DNA from: Nitratireductor alexandrii
GTDB lineage: Bacteria; Pseudomonadota; Alphaproteobacteria; Rhizobiales; Rhizobiaceae
Direction of reading: 5' to 3'
Length of the DNA stretch: 64,000 nucleotides
Assembly: GCF_004000215.1 (NCBI RefSeq)
Contig: NZ_RBVY01000001.1
Span: forward strand, 310,001-374,000
In this document: positions 9,787 through 19,102 of the stretch, piece after piece
Layout: each line of letters opens with the position of its first letter
Numbering within the stretch: position 1 is the first letter of the stretch
The notes under the pieces: generated by a model
Told to the model about the DNA's origin: nothing
The model's database searches: none
Seen by the model: only the letters and a program-made list of their open reading frames with translations
Position numbers and translations under genes: made by a program

Positions 9787-11976
9787 CTAAGCCGCCTGTT
9801 CCCGCGCCCGGCGCGGCAGGTGTGCCACGACGTTCTCGATCATGCGCATACCGGCATTCTGCCCCAGGGACATGATCGATTCGGGATGGAATTGCACGGC
9901 CGCGACCGGTTCCGTCTTGTGTTCGATCGCCATGACGGTGCCGTCTTCGGTTTCGGCGGTGATGGTGAAACAGTCCGGCAGACGCACGGCGTCGGCGAAG
10001 ATCGAGTGATATCGGCCGACGGTGACGTCGTTCGGCAAGCCGGAAAACACGATGCCCGGCGTGGTCACCCGGATGCGCGACGGCTTGCCGTGCATGGGCA
10101 CCCGCAACTGGCGCAGTTCGCCGCCGAAGGCCTCGGCGATCGCCTGCAACCCCAGGCAGACGCCGAACAGCGGCAGGTTGCGCCGCCGAACCATGTCGAT
10201 CGTGGCCTTGCAGTCGAAATCGGCCGGCGCGCCGGGGCCGGGCGACAGCACCACCAGGTCGGGCGCGACCCGGTCGATGACCGCCTCGGCGACCGGCGAG
10301 CGGACCGTGGTCACGCTCGCGCCGGTCTGGCGGAAATAATTGGCGAGCGTGTGAACGAAGGAATCCTCGTGATCGACGAGCAGGATGGAGAGACCGGCGC
10401 CGACCCGCGCGGTCTCGCGCTCGGTTCCCGCATCGTTGGCCTTGCCGGCATCGCGGATTGCCGAGACCAGTGCCGACGCCTTGAGCTCGGTCTCGGCTTC
10501 CTCTTCCTCCGGCACCGAATCGTAGAGTAGTGTCGCGCCGGCGCGGATCTGGGCGATCCCGTCCTTGATGCGCATGGTGCGCAGCGTCAGGCCGGTGTTC
10601 ATGTCGCCGTTGAAATGCACCATGCCGACGGCACCGCCATACCAGGCGCGCGGGCTCTTTTCGTGCTGTTCGATGAAACGCATCGCCCACAATTTCGGCG
10701 CGCCGGTGACGGTCACCGCCCAGGCGTGGCTCAAGAACGCGTCGAAGGCGTCCATGCCCTCGCGCAGCCGCCCCTCGATATGGTCGACCGTGTGGATGAG
10801 GCGCGAATACATCTCGATCTGGCGTCGGCCGATGACACGCACCGAGCCGGGTTCGCAGACCCGGCTCTTGTCGTTGCGGTCGACGTCGGAGCACATCGTC
10901 AGCTCGGCCTCGTCCTTCTTCGAATTGAGCAGTTTCAGGATCTGTTCGGAATCGGAGATGGCGTCCTCGCCGCGCCTGATCGTGCCGGAGATCGGGCAGG
11001 TCTCGACGCGCCGGCCCGACACGCGTACGAACATTTCCGGCGACGCGCCGACCAGATATTCCTGCTCGCCCAGATTGATGAAGAAGGAATAGGGCGACGG
11101 GTTGATGGTCTTCAGTCGGCGCGAGATCGCCGACGGCGCGGTTTCGCAGCGTTCGTAGAACATCTGCCCCGGCACCACCTCGAACAGGTCGCCGCGCCGG
11201 AATTTTTCCACCGCCTTGCGCACCAGACCTGCATATTCGCCCGGCTCGTGGTCGCCGCGCGGCGGCGTCGTGTCGGCGAGTTTGAAAGGATCTTCGACGT
11301 GCGTGCGCGGCAGACCCTCGGTCGAAAATCCATCGCCGGAATAGTCGTAACGGTCGAACCAGGCGCGGGCGGCATGGTGATCGACAACCAGAACTTCGTC
11401 GGGCAGGTACAAGACCAGGTCGCGCTGGCTTTCCGCCCGCTCAAGCCGCAGATCGACCGGATCGAACTGGAAGGCGAGATCGTAGCCGAAGGCGCCGAAC
11501 AGTCCGAGATCGGGATCGTGCTCGCTGCGGAAAAGCGCCACGACCGCCCGCAGAACGGTGAAGACGGAGGGCGCGCGCGACCGCTCTTCTTCCGACACGA
11601 TGGTGGCCGGCGGGTTGACGGTGAATGTCGCCGCTTTCGCATCGCGCGGGCCGGGCGTGACCTCTTCCAGCGCGTCGATCGCAGCCACGATCGCCGGCAT
11701 CACGGCCTCGCCGCGCTTATTGAAGGCCTCGATCGTCATTGCCCGCCCGCGCGCGGAGATGGCGAGCGGCGGGTCGATCGTGGCGGTATCCCAGCGCGTG
11801 TAGCGGCCCGGATATTCGTAGTTGGAGGAAAACACGCAGCCGCGACGGCTGTCGAGCCCGTCGAGATAGGGTTCGATCGCGTCTTGATAGGCGGTTTCGA
11901 TCCGCTTGCGCGTGATCGTCAGCCCGCCTTCGGTGCGGTATCGTTCTGTTCCGTCTTCCAGGACGTCCATCGTCAT
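9787..11976 (-). CDS. trpE(G): Anthranilate synthase, fused TrpE-TrpG
   Basis: A 729-residue fusion of both subunits of the first enzyme of tryptophan synthesis (chorismate plus glutamine to anthranilate). Residues 1 to about 510 are the chorismate-binding TrpE part. From about 525 the TrpG glutamine amidotransferase begins ([19 protein letters not shown]), with its nucleophile cysteine in GVCLGLQA and the catalytic His-Glu in FHPES. The fused form is typical of rhizobia and relatives. Start is ATG at 11976 behind CGGAGGG; the frame continues upstream to 12072, but that part overlaps the attenuator and is not coding. Expression is evidently controlled by the leader peptide and terminator upstream. 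The enzyme is also likely to be feedback-inhibited by tryptophan, as known for the family. Confidence 0.97.
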   Translation of the reverse strand: MTMDVLEDGTERYRTEGGLTITRKRIETAYQDAIEPYLDGLDSRRGCVFSSNYEYPGRYTRWDTATIDPPLAISARGRAMTIEAFNKRGEAVMPAIVAAIDALEEVTPGPRDAKAATFTVNPPATIVSEEERSRAPSVFTVLRAVVALFRSEHDPDLGLFGAFGYDLAFQFDPVDLRLERAESQRDLVLYLPDEVLVVDHHAARAWFDRYDYSGDGFSTEGLPRTHVEDPFKLADTTPPRGDHEPGEYAGLVRKAVEKFRRGDLFEVVPGQMFYERCETAPSAISRRLKTINPSPYSFFINLGEQEYLVGASPEMFVRVSGRRVETCPISGTIRRGEDAISDSEQILKLLNSKKDEAELTMCSDVDRNDKSRVCEPGSVRVIGRRQIEMYSRLIHTVDHIEGRLREGMDAFDAFLSHAWAVTVTGAPKLWAMRFIEQHEKSPRAWYGGAVGMVHFNGDMNTGLTLRTMRIKDGIAQIRAGATLLYDSVPEEEEAETELKASALVSAIRDAGKANDAGTERETARVGAGLSILLVDHEDSFVHTLANYFRQTGASVTTVRSPVAEAVIDRVAPDLVVLSPGPGAPADFDCKATIDMVRRRNLPLFGVCLGLQAIAEAFGGELRQLRVPMHGKPSRIRVTTPGIVFSGLPNDVTVGRYHSIFADAVRLPDCFTITAETEDGTVMAIEHKTEPVAAVQFHPESIMSLGQNAGMRMIENVVAHLPRRAREQAA

Positions 11977-12017
11977 CTTCAATCCCTCCGAATTGGTGGA
12001 AGACCGGACACCGCATG

Positions 12018-12048
12018 AAAAAGGCCGCCCGGAACTCCCGCAGCGGCC
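12018..12048 (-). terminator. trp attenuator terminator
   Basis: On the minus strand the outer stem GGCCGC/GCGGCC is followed immediately by TTTTT. It sits 37 bases after the leader-peptide stop and 41 bases before the trpE(G) start. This is the expected place for a transcription-attenuation terminator. When tryptophan is short, the ribosome stalls on the three Trp codons and the terminator should not form. Confidence 0.85.
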
Positions 12049-12085
12049 ATCATCCATTTCGAACGCAAGCACGATCGGGCCGCTG

Positions 12086-12130
12086 TCAGCAGCCCCACCA
12101 CCATGCCTGTGCGATCATCGTTACGCTCAT
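12086..12130 (-). CDS. trpL: trp leader peptide
   Basis: A 14-residue reading frame on the minus strand reads [14 protein letters not shown] and then TGA. Its three consecutive Trp codons lie at 12095-12103. This is a classic attenuation leader: translation senses charged tRNA-Trp and controls terminator formation upstream of trpE(G). The rhizobial trpL peptides I know have the same length and a WWW motif near the C-terminus. No good ribosome binding site precedes the ATG. The probable promoter ends only six bases upstream, so the message may be leaderless. In Sinorhizobium meliloti the released leader RNA and peptide have additional roles in trans; whether that applies here is open. Confidence 0.92.
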   Translation of the reverse strand: MSVTMIAQAWWWGC

Positions 12131-12136
12131 GGGGTT

Positions 12137-12165
12137 TCCATACCCGCCAAGGGGGCCGGACGCAA
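12137..12165 (-). promoter_or_regulatory. Probable trpL-trpE(G) promoter
   Basis: On the minus strand TTGCGT (12160-12165) and TATGGA (12137-12142) are separated by exactly 17 bases. The predicted start of transcription falls at or within a base or two of the trpL ATG. The -35 box overlaps an inverted repeat (GACGCAACC at 12159-12167, complement at 12190-12198), which might be an operator or the end of the upstream gene's transcript. Confidence 0.5.
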
Positions 12166-12202
12166 CCGATTTTGGCGTGCGCGACGCAGGGTTGCGTCGC
12201 GG

Positions 12203-13492
12203 TCAGCCGCTCGCCGGTGCGCGCGCCGGTTGCCCGGCGACAGGATCGGCGCCGACGAGTTGGGCGGCGGCCCGGACGCGGTCGAAATCCGGACGAAACG
12301 ACAGGCTCGTCTCCGCGCGCTGCAGGGCCAGGCGGGAGCGCTGTATCGCCACGTCGCGGAAGCGCCCGTCGCCGGCGCGCGCCAGCGCGGCCAGTGCCTT
12401 GTGCAGGCGGATCTGCACCTCGGCCAGGCCTGCCCCGTCGCGCTCGATCGGTGTAAAAATATCGTCGACGAGATCGGCCATCTCGATTTCGGGCACCAGC
12501 ACGCGCGGAAAGGCGGGCTCGCCGTTCCGGCCTTCATTCGTCCATATCGCCAGCACGCGCACAGCCCGGCCGAGTACGTCGATCGCCGTGCCGGGATCGT
12601 TGATCCCCGGCGACAGCGCGCGCGAGGCGATCTCGGCCAACACCGCAAGGCCGAAGCGCGGATCCTGATCATAGGAGCGTTCGTTGGCGATCGTGAAGGC
12701 GGCGCGGATCGCGGGTTCATGGTCCTCGTCGCCGTTGAACCGGGCCAGGGGGCGGCCCGGATCGATGAAGGTGCCGGGGACGGCCTCGACCACGATCTCG
12801 GTTTCGGCCTTGTCCGCCACGCTCGAAAGCGCGCGCATGTCGACATGCTGGACATAGCCGATCCGGTCGCAGAAGACCGACCGGCCGCCGGGCCGGAGAC
12901 GGGCTTCGGCGGGAGAGATCGGCCGCCCGCCGAGGCAGGGACGCTCGACATGCCCGCGAATCGCCTGCGCCGCCGCGGTTTCGACCTGCTGGGTCGTTTC
13001 GCTGACGCGGCCGAGCCGTAGAAGGTAATCGATCCAGCGCAGAAGCGTGACCACGATCAGCAGGACGACGAAGATGGTCACCGCGAACAGCAGCACGCGC
13101 CCGCGCTCGCCATAGGCACCCATGGCGAGCGTGATGATCGCCACCAGGCTGAACAGGAACGAGCCGACAAAGGTGCCGAGCACGTTCTGGGTCGTGGTGT
13201 CTTCGATCAACAGCCGGGTCGCCCGAGGCGTGACGTTGCCCGTCGCGGCCGCATAGGCCGCCACCATCGTGCTCAGCGAGAAGGTGGTGACGGCGAGCAT
13301 GCTCGAGGCGATGATGTTGAGAATGTTTTCGACCGCGCCGGCGCCGATCTGCGCCGAAAGCCCCTGCGGCAGGTAGGGCGAGACCACCAGCGAAAGCAGC
13401 GCGGCCGCCACCGCCAGCAGCGAAATCAGCGTGGCGCGAAACCACAGGCGTCGCGTCACCTGTAGGAGCAGCCATCCCCATCGCGACACCAT
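12203..13492 (-). CDS. DUF2254 family membrane protein
   Basis: A 429-residue protein with about four membrane spans in its first 200 residues (from LWFRATLISLLAVAAALLSL onward) and a soluble C-terminal half. It fits DUF2254, a widespread family of unknown function. The frame is open to 13786, but the ATG at 13492 has a GAGGAGA ribosome binding site and leads straight into the first membrane span. It is divergent from the AbrB-type gene at 13674. It lies upstream of trpL on the same strand, but the trp region has its own promoter, so a shared transcript is not required. Confidence 0.85.
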   Translation of the reverse strand: MVSRWGWLLLQVTRRLWFRATLISLLAVAAALLSLVVSPYLPQGLSAQIGAGAVENILNIIASSMLAVTTFSLSTMVAAYAAATGNVTPRATRLLIEDTTTQNVLGTFVGSFLFSLVAIITLAMGAYGERGRVLLFAVTIFVVLLIVVTLLRWIDYLLRLGRVSETTQQVETAAAQAIRGHVERPCLGGRPISPAEARLRPGGRSVFCDRIGYVQHVDMRALSSVADKAETEIVVEAVPGTFIDPGRPLARFNGDEDHEPAIRAAFTIANERSYDQDPRFGLAVLAEIASRALSPGINDPGTAIDVLGRAVRVLAIWTNEGRNGEPAFPRVLVPEIEMADLVDDIFTPIERDGAGLAEVQIRLHKALAALARAGDGRFRDVAIQRSRLALQRAETSLSFRPDFDRVRAAAQLVGADPVAGQPARAPASG

Positions 13493-13673
13493 GTGCCGTC
13501 TCCTCGGATTGCAAAAGTGGCGTCCTTTATGGCCGTGGCCATGGTCCTGCGCAACGGCCGCGCGTTGCCGCGGGTCGCGGCGGCGGCACCGAGACGATGC
13601 GCGATGAGGGGATTGGCATGATCGCCGCAAGCCGACATAACGGACTGGATTGTCACGGCAACGCTTTCCGTCC

Positions 13674-14753
13674 ATGTCCGTTCCAAGAATGTCGGCCCGT
13701 TTCGAACATCTATCGGCGCCATGGCAATGGGGCCTGCTTTTCGTTGCGTCCGCGCTGTTGGCGGGCGGGCTGGAACTTCTCGGCATGCCGGCTGCGCTGT
13801 TGATCGGCCCGATGGTGGTTGCGGTGCTGTGCGGTGTCGGCGGCGCGTCGGTGCGTGTGCCCGAACCGGCCTATTTCGCCGCTCAGGGCGTCGTCGGCTG
13901 CCTGGTCGCGATGGCGATCGCGCCCCAGGTCCTGGCCGGTTTTCTGGAACGCTGGCCGCTGTTCCTGGGTGTCGTGCTCGCCACGCTGGTCGCCTCAGGC
14001 CTGTTGGGCGCCATCGTCGGTCGCTGGGGTGCGCTGCCGGGCACGACCGCGGTCTGGGGTTCCGCGCCCGGCGCCGCCTCCGCCATGGTGGTGATGGCCG
14101 ACGCTTTCGGTGCCGATGCCCGACTGGTCGCGTTCATGCAATATCTGCGCGTCATCTTCGTCTCTCTGTCGGCCGCCCTGTTCGCCCGCCTGTTCGTCGA
14201 CACATCCGGCGTCGCACCGCCGCCGATCGACTGGTTTCCGCCACTGCGCCTGCCGGACTTTCCCGCCACGGTGGCAATCGCGCTGGTCGGCGCGTTCGGT
14301 GGCCGGGCGTTGCGCTTTCCCGGCGGCGCGCTGCTGGCGCCCATCCTGCTCGGTGCCGCCTACCAGCTTTCGGGTCTGGGCACCCTGCAATTGCCGGAAT
14401 GGCTGCTTGCGGCGAGCTATGCCGTGATCGGCTGGACGATCGGGCTCAAATTCACGCGCCCGATCCTGGCGCACGCCGGCAGGGCGCTGCCCCAGGTCGT
14501 GCTCGCCATCCTGCTGTTGATCGCGTTTTGTGCCGGGCTGGGCGTCGCCATGGCGCCGGTTTTCGGCGTTGACGGTTTGACCGCCTTCCTGGCCACCAGC
14601 CCCGGCGGAATGGATTCGGTCGCCATCATCGCGGCCGCCTCGCGCAGCGTCGACCTGTCCTTCGTCATGACCCTGCAGATGGCGCGCTTCGTCATCGTGC
14701 TGGTCTTCGGCCCGCCGGTGGCGCGGCTGATCGCGGGCCGAATGAAAAGCTGA
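13674..14753 (+). CDS. AbrB family membrane protein (putative ammonia monooxygenase type)
   Basis: A 359-residue, very hydrophobic protein with about ten membrane spans arranged as two similar halves. Gly/Pro-rich motifs (ALLIGPMVVAVLCG in the first half, TSPGGMDSVAIIAAAS near the C-terminus) are typical of the AbrB duplication family. Despite database names such as AbrB regulator or ammonia monooxygenase, members are integral membrane proteins of unknown function, probably transporters. Possible starts are TTG 13650, ATG 13674 and ATG 13689. None has a clear ribosome binding site; I chose 13674. Confidence 0.75.
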   Translation: MSVPRMSARFEHLSAPWQWGLLFVASALLAGGLELLGMPAALLIGPMVVAVLCGVGGASVRVPEPAYFAAQGVVGCLVAMAIAPQVLAGFLERWPLFLGVVLATLVASGLLGAIVGRWGALPGTTAVWGSAPGAASAMVVMADAFGADARLVAFMQYLRVIFVSLSAALFARLFVDTSGVAPPPIDWFPPLRLPDFPATVAIALVGAFGGRALRFPGGALLAPILLGAAYQLSGLGTLQLPEWLLAASYAVIGWTIGLKFTRPILAHAGRALPQVVLAILLLIAFCAGLGVAMAPVFGVDGLTAFLATSPGGMDSVAIIAAASRSVDLSFVMTLQMARFVIVLVFGPPVARLIAGRMKS

Positions 14754-14794
14754 ACGCTTATTGCGGCCTTGATGCCGGCGCGGCCAGCCTCTAT

Positions 14795-15100
14795 GTGGCG
14801 CTGACGGAAACAGCAGCGGATGAGAGCAAGCCAGTGGCAGGACGCGTGACCCGGATCCTCGGCGACAGCCCCGTTCGCCTGGTGCTCAAGCTGCTTGTCG
14901 TCTCCTTCCTCGTCGGCATGGTCATGGATGCGTTCGGCTGGTCGGCGCTGGCGGTATGGATGGAAGTGCGCGACGTCATCTTGGATATCTGGCACATGGG
15001 CTTTTCCGCCCTCGGCCGTTTCGCCGACTATATCGTGCTCGGTGCGGCCGTCGTCGTGCCGGCTTTCATCATCCTGCGGCTGCTCAGCGTCAGGCGGTGA
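14795..15100 (+). CDS. DUF6460-like small membrane protein
   Basis: A 101-residue protein with two membrane spans (about 30-48 and 78-95) joined by a segment containing VRDVILDIWHMGFSALGRF. It resembles the small DUF6460 proteins of Hyphomicrobiales, whose function is unknown. The only plausible start is GTG at 14795 (or an internal GTG); no strong ribosome binding site is visible. Its last 11 bases overlap the end of the convergent deacetylase-like gene. Confidence 0.65.
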   Translation: MALTETAADESKPVAGRVTRILGDSPVRLVLKLLVVSFLVGMVMDAFGWSALAVWMEVRDVILDIWHMGFSALGRFADYIVLGAAVVVPAFIILRLLSVRR

Positions 15101-16019
15101 TTTCGGGCGCCTCGGCGCCTGCGAACTCGGCCGCGACCTCGAACAGGATTGCGTGGCGTTCTGCAAGCGCCGGAACGTCGGTCGAATAGCCGCCGCCGAT
15201 GACGCCGCAGACGGGCACGCCCCGGCTGTGGAAATGGCCGATCACCGCGCGGTCGCGGCGGCGCAGTCCGTCCTCGCTCAGGGCGAGCTTGCCGAGCCTG
15301 TCGTCGGCATGCGGATCGACACCGGCATTGTAAAACACCAGGTCGGGCCGGCCGTAGTCGCACAACAAAGGCAAGATCGCGTCGAGGCGAGCGAGATAGG
15401 CAGCGTCGCCGGTGCCGTCCGGCAGCGCGATGTCGAGGTCGGAGGCGCGTTTGCGCGCCGGATAATTCTTTGCCGCATGCATGGAAAAGGTGAACACGCG
15501 CGGTTCGCCGGCAAAGATATCGGCGGTGCCGTCGCCCTGATGCACGTCGAGATCGATCACCAGCGCGCGCCGGATGGCGGCTTGCCCAAGCAGCGCGAGG
15601 GCGGCCACGCCGACATCGTTGAAGGTACAGAAACCGGCGCCCTGGGCGCGGCGCGCATGGTGCGAGCCGCCGGCCGTGTTGCAGGCGATGCCGTTTGCCA
15701 GCGCCAGCCGCGCGGCCAGCAGCGTGCCCGAAGCGGCCAAATGCGCCCGTCGCGACACTTTGGCGCCGACCGGAAAGCCGATTTCGCGCTCGATCGTCGC
15801 CGGTACCGTGCAGGTCAGCACCTGTTCGACATAGGCCGGATCGTGCGCCAGCGCCAGGATCTCGGCGCCGACAGGTTCGGGAACATGCACGCTGGCGGCT
15901 GGCGTGAGGCCACGCCGGCGCAGCGCCTCCATCAGGAAACGGTATTTGCCCATCGGAAAGCGATGATGCGCGGGAAACGCGGCATCGTAGTCGGGATGAT
16001 GAACGATCGAAAGCGCCAT
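15090..16019 (-). CDS. Histone deacetylase family (acetyl-polyamine/AcuC-like) amidohydrolase
   Basis: A 309-residue zinc hydrolase of the arginase/deacetylase fold. The tandem histidines (GGSHHARRAQGAGFCTFNDV), the zinc ligands Asp and His in DLDVHQGDGT, a third Asp in AGVDPHADDRLG and the glycine-tyrosine turn GVIGGGYS are all present, so it should be active. Bacterial members remove acetyl groups from polyamines, acetoin-related substrates or proteins; the substrate cannot be read from sequence. Start is ATG at 16019, six bases after a poorer TTG. It is divergent from the MATE transporter, with 150 bases between them. Confidence 0.88.
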   Translation of the reverse strand: MALSIVHHPDYDAAFPAHHRFPMGKYRFLMEALRRRGLTPAASVHVPEPVGAEILALAHDPAYVEQVLTCTVPATIEREIGFPVGAKVSRRAHLAASGTLLAARLALANGIACNTAGGSHHARRAQGAGFCTFNDVGVAALALLGQAAIRRALVIDLDVHQGDGTADIFAGEPRVFTFSMHAAKNYPARKRASDLDIALPDGTGDAAYLARLDAILPLLCDYGRPDLVFYNAGVDPHADDRLGKLALSEDGLRRRDRAVIGHFHSRGVPVCGVIGGGYSTDVPALAERHAILFEVAAEFAGAEAPEITA

Positions 16020-16169
16020 CGGCAAGAACTAGGGCCGCCGGACCGCCAAGAAAAGCCCGGGCCTGGCACTATTGTGTTGTCCCCCTGCGGCCGAATAGTA
16101 AGCACCACGTCCGCACGGGCGGGGGCGTACGGCGGTGGCCGGCGCAGTCAGCAAACGGGACCGGCATTG

Positions 16170-17540
16170 ATGGACGCCAAACCGGAGGTCGTGAACGAGC
16201 CTTCCGCGCCCCAAGGCAACCAGCGCGCTTTCGTCGTCACCCATCGGCTGATCCTGTCGATCGCCGTGCCGATGACGCTTGCCTATCTGACGACCCCGCT
16301 GCTCGGTCTGACCGACACGGCGGTGGTCGGCCAGTTCGGCGATCCGGCCCTGCTCGGCGGCCTCGCCGCCGGGGCGATCATTTTCGACCTGGTCTTCGCC
16401 AGCTTCAACTTCCTGCGTTCGGGGACCACCGGCCTGGTCGCGCAGGCCTATGGGCGCGGCGACGCACGCGCCGAACAGGCCTGGTTCTGGCGCGCTTACG
16501 CCGTGTCGCTGGTGTCTGGCGGGCTGCTGCTGGCGGCCGCGCCGCTGATCGCCTTTCTCGGTGCCTGGTTCATCGACGGCGAGGCCGCCGTCACCGAGGC
16601 CTTGCGCACCTATGTGCTGATCCGGTTGCTGTCGGCGCCGATGGCGCTCGCCAATTACGCGATCCTCGGCTATGTGCTCGGCCGTGGCGAGGGCATGCGC
16701 GGCCTTTTCCTCCAGATCGTACTCAATGGCTGCAACATCGCGCTGTCGGTCTGGTTCGGCCTCGGCCTCGGCTGGGGCATCGAAGGCGTGGCCTGGGGCA
16801 CGGTCTGCGGCGAGGCGATCGCCTTTTTGGTCGGCACCACGATGGTTATGCGCCGCTTCGCGCGGCTGCCGCGGCCGCGCCGCTCGGAACTGCTCGACGC
16901 CACCGCGCTGCGCGAAATGTTCGCCGTCAACCGCGACATCATGATCCGCTCCTTCGTGCTTCTGTCGGCGTTTGCGCTGTTTGCCCGCCAGGGCGCGCAA
17001 CTGGGCACGCTCACCTTGGCCGTCAACGCCGTTCTACTGAATTTTTTCCTCGTCGCCGGCTATTTTCTCGACGGGTTCGCCACCGCCGCGGAGCAACTGG
17101 CTGGCCGTGCCGTCGGCGCGCGCCAGCGTCAGTCGTTCGTCGACGCGGTGCGGCTTTCTTCGCTGTGGGGTTTCGTCATGGCCGGGCTGGCGGCGCTGGC
17201 GATGCTGGGATTCGGCAACGGGATCGTGGCGATCATGACCACGGCGCAGGAGGTGCGCGCCGGCGCCGCGGTCTATCTGCCATGGGCCGCTTTCACCGCC
17301 GCCTCGGGCGTGCTCGCCTTTCAGATGGACGGGGTCTATATCGGCGCGACCTGGTCGCGCGACATGCGCAACATGATGCTGTTGTCGTTCGCCCTGTTCG
17401 TCGTCGCGTTGATCGCGCTGCCGCAATGGTGGGGCAATCACGGGCTTTGGGCCGCGCTGCATGTCTTCCTGATCGCGCGCGGGCTGAGCCTGACCGCCGT
17501 TCTGCCCGGCCGCATTCGGCGAACCTTCGTCACGCCATAA
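16170..17540 (+). CDS. MATE family efflux transporter
   Basis: A 456-residue inner-membrane protein with about twelve spans and the MATE features PMTLAYLTTPLLGLTDTAVVGQ near the N-terminus and FLRSGTTGLVAQAYGRGD after the second span. The family is related to DinF and NorM and exports drugs or metabolites using Na+ or H+ gradients. The frame is open far upstream, to 14895, because of base composition. The ATG at 16170 begins the protein-like part, with only a weak CGGGA ribosome binding site. It ends four bases before the convergent pyrD stop. Confidence 0.92.
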   Translation: MDAKPEVVNEPSAPQGNQRAFVVTHRLILSIAVPMTLAYLTTPLLGLTDTAVVGQFGDPALLGGLAAGAIIFDLVFASFNFLRSGTTGLVAQAYGRGDARAEQAWFWRAYAVSLVSGGLLLAAAPLIAFLGAWFIDGEAAVTEALRTYVLIRLLSAPMALANYAILGYVLGRGEGMRGLFLQIVLNGCNIALSVWFGLGLGWGIEGVAWGTVCGEAIAFLVGTTMVMRRFARLPRPRRSELLDATALREMFAVNRDIMIRSFVLLSAFALFARQGAQLGTLTLAVNAVLLNFFLVAGYFLDGFATAAEQLAGRAVGARQRQSFVDAVRLSSLWGFVMAGLAALAMLGFGNGIVAIMTTAQEVRAGAAVYLPWAAFTAASGVLAFQMDGVYIGATWSRDMRNMMLLSFALFVVALIALPQWWGNHGLWAALHVFLIARGLSLTAVLPGRIRRTFVTP

Positions 17541-17544
17541 GGGG

Positions 17545-18627
17545 TCAGTCGATCGGCGCGGCCAGCCATTTGGCGACATGGCTGTCGCGGAGTTCGGCCA
17601 GCGAGCGCAGACCTTCCTTTTCGGCATGGCGGGCGAGCCCGGCCACGATCGCGCCGGGCAGGGACGGGCCGGCATAGATCATCCCCGTGTAAAGCTGGAC
17701 CAGATCGGCTCCGGCGCGGATTTTCTCCAACGCCGCCTCGGTTCCGTCGACGCCGCCTGCGCCGATCAGGGCCGGCTTGGGACCGAGCCGCTCACGCATG
17801 CGGGCAAGCACGGCGGTGGAGCGGCGAAAAAGCGGCTTGCCCGAAAGCCCGCCGGCTTCCGTACGCTTGGCCGAACGCAGCCCCTGGCGGGAGAGCGTGG
17901 TGTTGGAGACGATGACGCCGTCGATTCCCTGCGCCGTGACTTCCAGGGCGATGTCGTCGAGATCGGCCTCGCCGAGATCGGGTGCGATCTTGAGAAAGAT
18001 CGGGATGCCCGGCGCCGGAGAGGAAGCCCGTGCTTCGCCAACCCGCTGCAGCAGTGTTTTCAGTTCGCCACGACCCTGCAGATTGCGCAGGCCGGGCGTG
18101 TTGGGCGAAGAGATGTTGACGGTCAGATAGGAGGCGAGCCCGGCGAAACGGGCAACGCCGGCCGCATAGTCGCCGATCCGGTCCTCCGCTTCCTTGTTGG
18201 CGCCGATATTGACGCCGACGATCCCGGGCTTTCGCGCGCGCGCGGCCAGCCGAGCAGCGGCGGCGGCATGTCCCTGATTGTTGAAACCGAGCCGGTTGAT
18301 CACCGCCTCGTCCTCGATCAGCCTGAAGATGCGCGGCCTTGCATTGCCGGGCTGCGGCAGCGGCGTCACCGTACCGACCTCCGCGAAGCCGAAGCCGAGC
18401 CTCAGCAGTGCGTCGGGCACCTCGGCGTTCTTGTCGAAGCCTGCCGCCATGCCGAGCGGATTGGCGAAGGTTAATCCCGCGACCGTGGTTGCAAGACGTG
18501 GGTCGACGAGCGGCCGCCGCGCCAGCGGCAGGCCGGATTTCAACGCTGCGATAGACAGGCCGTGGGCCGTTTCCGGGTCGAGGCTGAACAGGGCTCGCCG
18601 CCCGAGCCCGTCGACAAGCGCCTTCAC
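17545..18627 (-). CDS. pyrD: Dihydroorotate dehydrogenase (quinone), class 2
   Basis: A 360-residue membrane-associated flavoenzyme that oxidises dihydroorotate to orotate with ubiquinone in pyrimidine synthesis. The N-terminal helix (ALFSLDPETAHGLSI) is that of class 2 enzymes. FMN and substrate motifs are clear: NPLGMAAGFDKNAEV, NRLGFNNQG, NISSPNTPGLRNLQ with the catalytic serine region, and SNTT. Start is GTG at 18627, overlapping the DUF952 stop as GTGA, so translation is probably coupled. The frame extends upstream to 18687, but homologues begin near this GTG. Confidence 0.95.
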   Translation of the reverse strand: MKALVDGLGRRALFSLDPETAHGLSIAALKSGLPLARRPLVDPRLATTVAGLTFANPLGMAAGFDKNAEVPDALLRLGFGFAEVGTVTPLPQPGNARPRIFRLIEDEAVINRLGFNNQGHAAAAARLAARARKPGIVGVNIGANKEAEDRIGDYAAGVARFAGLASYLTVNISSPNTPGLRNLQGRGELKTLLQRVGEARASSPAPGIPIFLKIAPDLGEADLDDIALEVTAQGIDGVIVSNTTLSRQGLRSAKRTEAGGLSGKPLFRRSTAVLARMRERLGPKPALIGAGGVDGTEAALEKIRAGADLVQLYTGMIYAGPSLPGAIVAGLARHAEKEGLRSLAELRDSHVAKWLAAPID

Positions 18628-18971
18628 CGATCGAGGTCCGGAAACGCGTGCCGGCCGTCGGGACCGAGCGGAAGCGGTTTCACCCAAAGCACGCCGGCGG
18701 GATCGAGCGGCGCGTAGAGATGGGGAAACAGCGCGCCGCCGCGCGAGACCTCATATTTCAGGGCTTCGCCGAGCCCTGCCGCGTCGACGGCGATCAGAAG
18801 AAGATCGTCCATGCCGGAAAAATGCTTGGCTGCGGTTTCGCGTGCCTGTTCGGCGGTCGAAAAATGGATGTAGCCGTCGGCAAGGTCGATCGCCGCGCCC
18901 TCGAAGACGCCGCGCGCCTCAGCCTCTCGCCAAAGCGTTCGGGGGCAGATTTTGTAAATGACGGTGCTCAT
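18624..18971 (-). CDS. DUF952 family protein
   Basis: A 115-residue soluble protein starting MSTVIYKICPRTLWREAEA, with the family's DGYIHFSTAEQ motif and conserved HLYAPLD and LPLGPDGRHAFP ends. Function is unknown; the fold is thought to be related to ADP-ribosyltransferases, which I recall but cannot test here. It is the first gene of a two-gene unit with pyrD (4-base overlap). This order is common in Hyphomicrobiales. An in-frame ATG at 18992 is possible but lacks a ribosome binding site. Confidence 0.88.
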   Translation of the reverse strand: MSTVIYKICPRTLWREAEARGVFEGAAIDLADGYIHFSTAEQARETAAKHFSGMDDLLLIAVDAAGLGEALKYEVSRGGALFPHLYAPLDPAGVLWVKPLPLGPDGRHAFPDLDR

Positions 18972-19102
18972 GCACGCCCTATAGAACCGCACGCCGTTGC
19001 GCGGAAGCGGGCGGCGGCAAATTATTGCGCCGTTGTGGACAGCAACCGCAATTCCGGCGCATTGCCGTGCTGGTGTCGATCCGCGAAGAAACGGAGGGCG
19101 AG

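Noticed and set aside
12159-12198. Inverted repeat GACGCAACC ... GGTTGCGTC as a terminator
   Set aside because: The 22-base loop and lack of a T run make it a poor terminator. It overlaps the probable trp promoter, so it was kept only as a remark there.
13674-14753. DNA-binding AbrB regulator
   Set aside because: The protein is hydrophobic throughout with many membrane spans and no DNA-binding domain; only the family name suggests regulation.
14895-16169. Long open frame running into the MATE gene
   Set aside because: It is antisense to the deacetylase gene and reads as low-complexity, Arg/Ala-rich sequence; the protein-like part begins at 16170.
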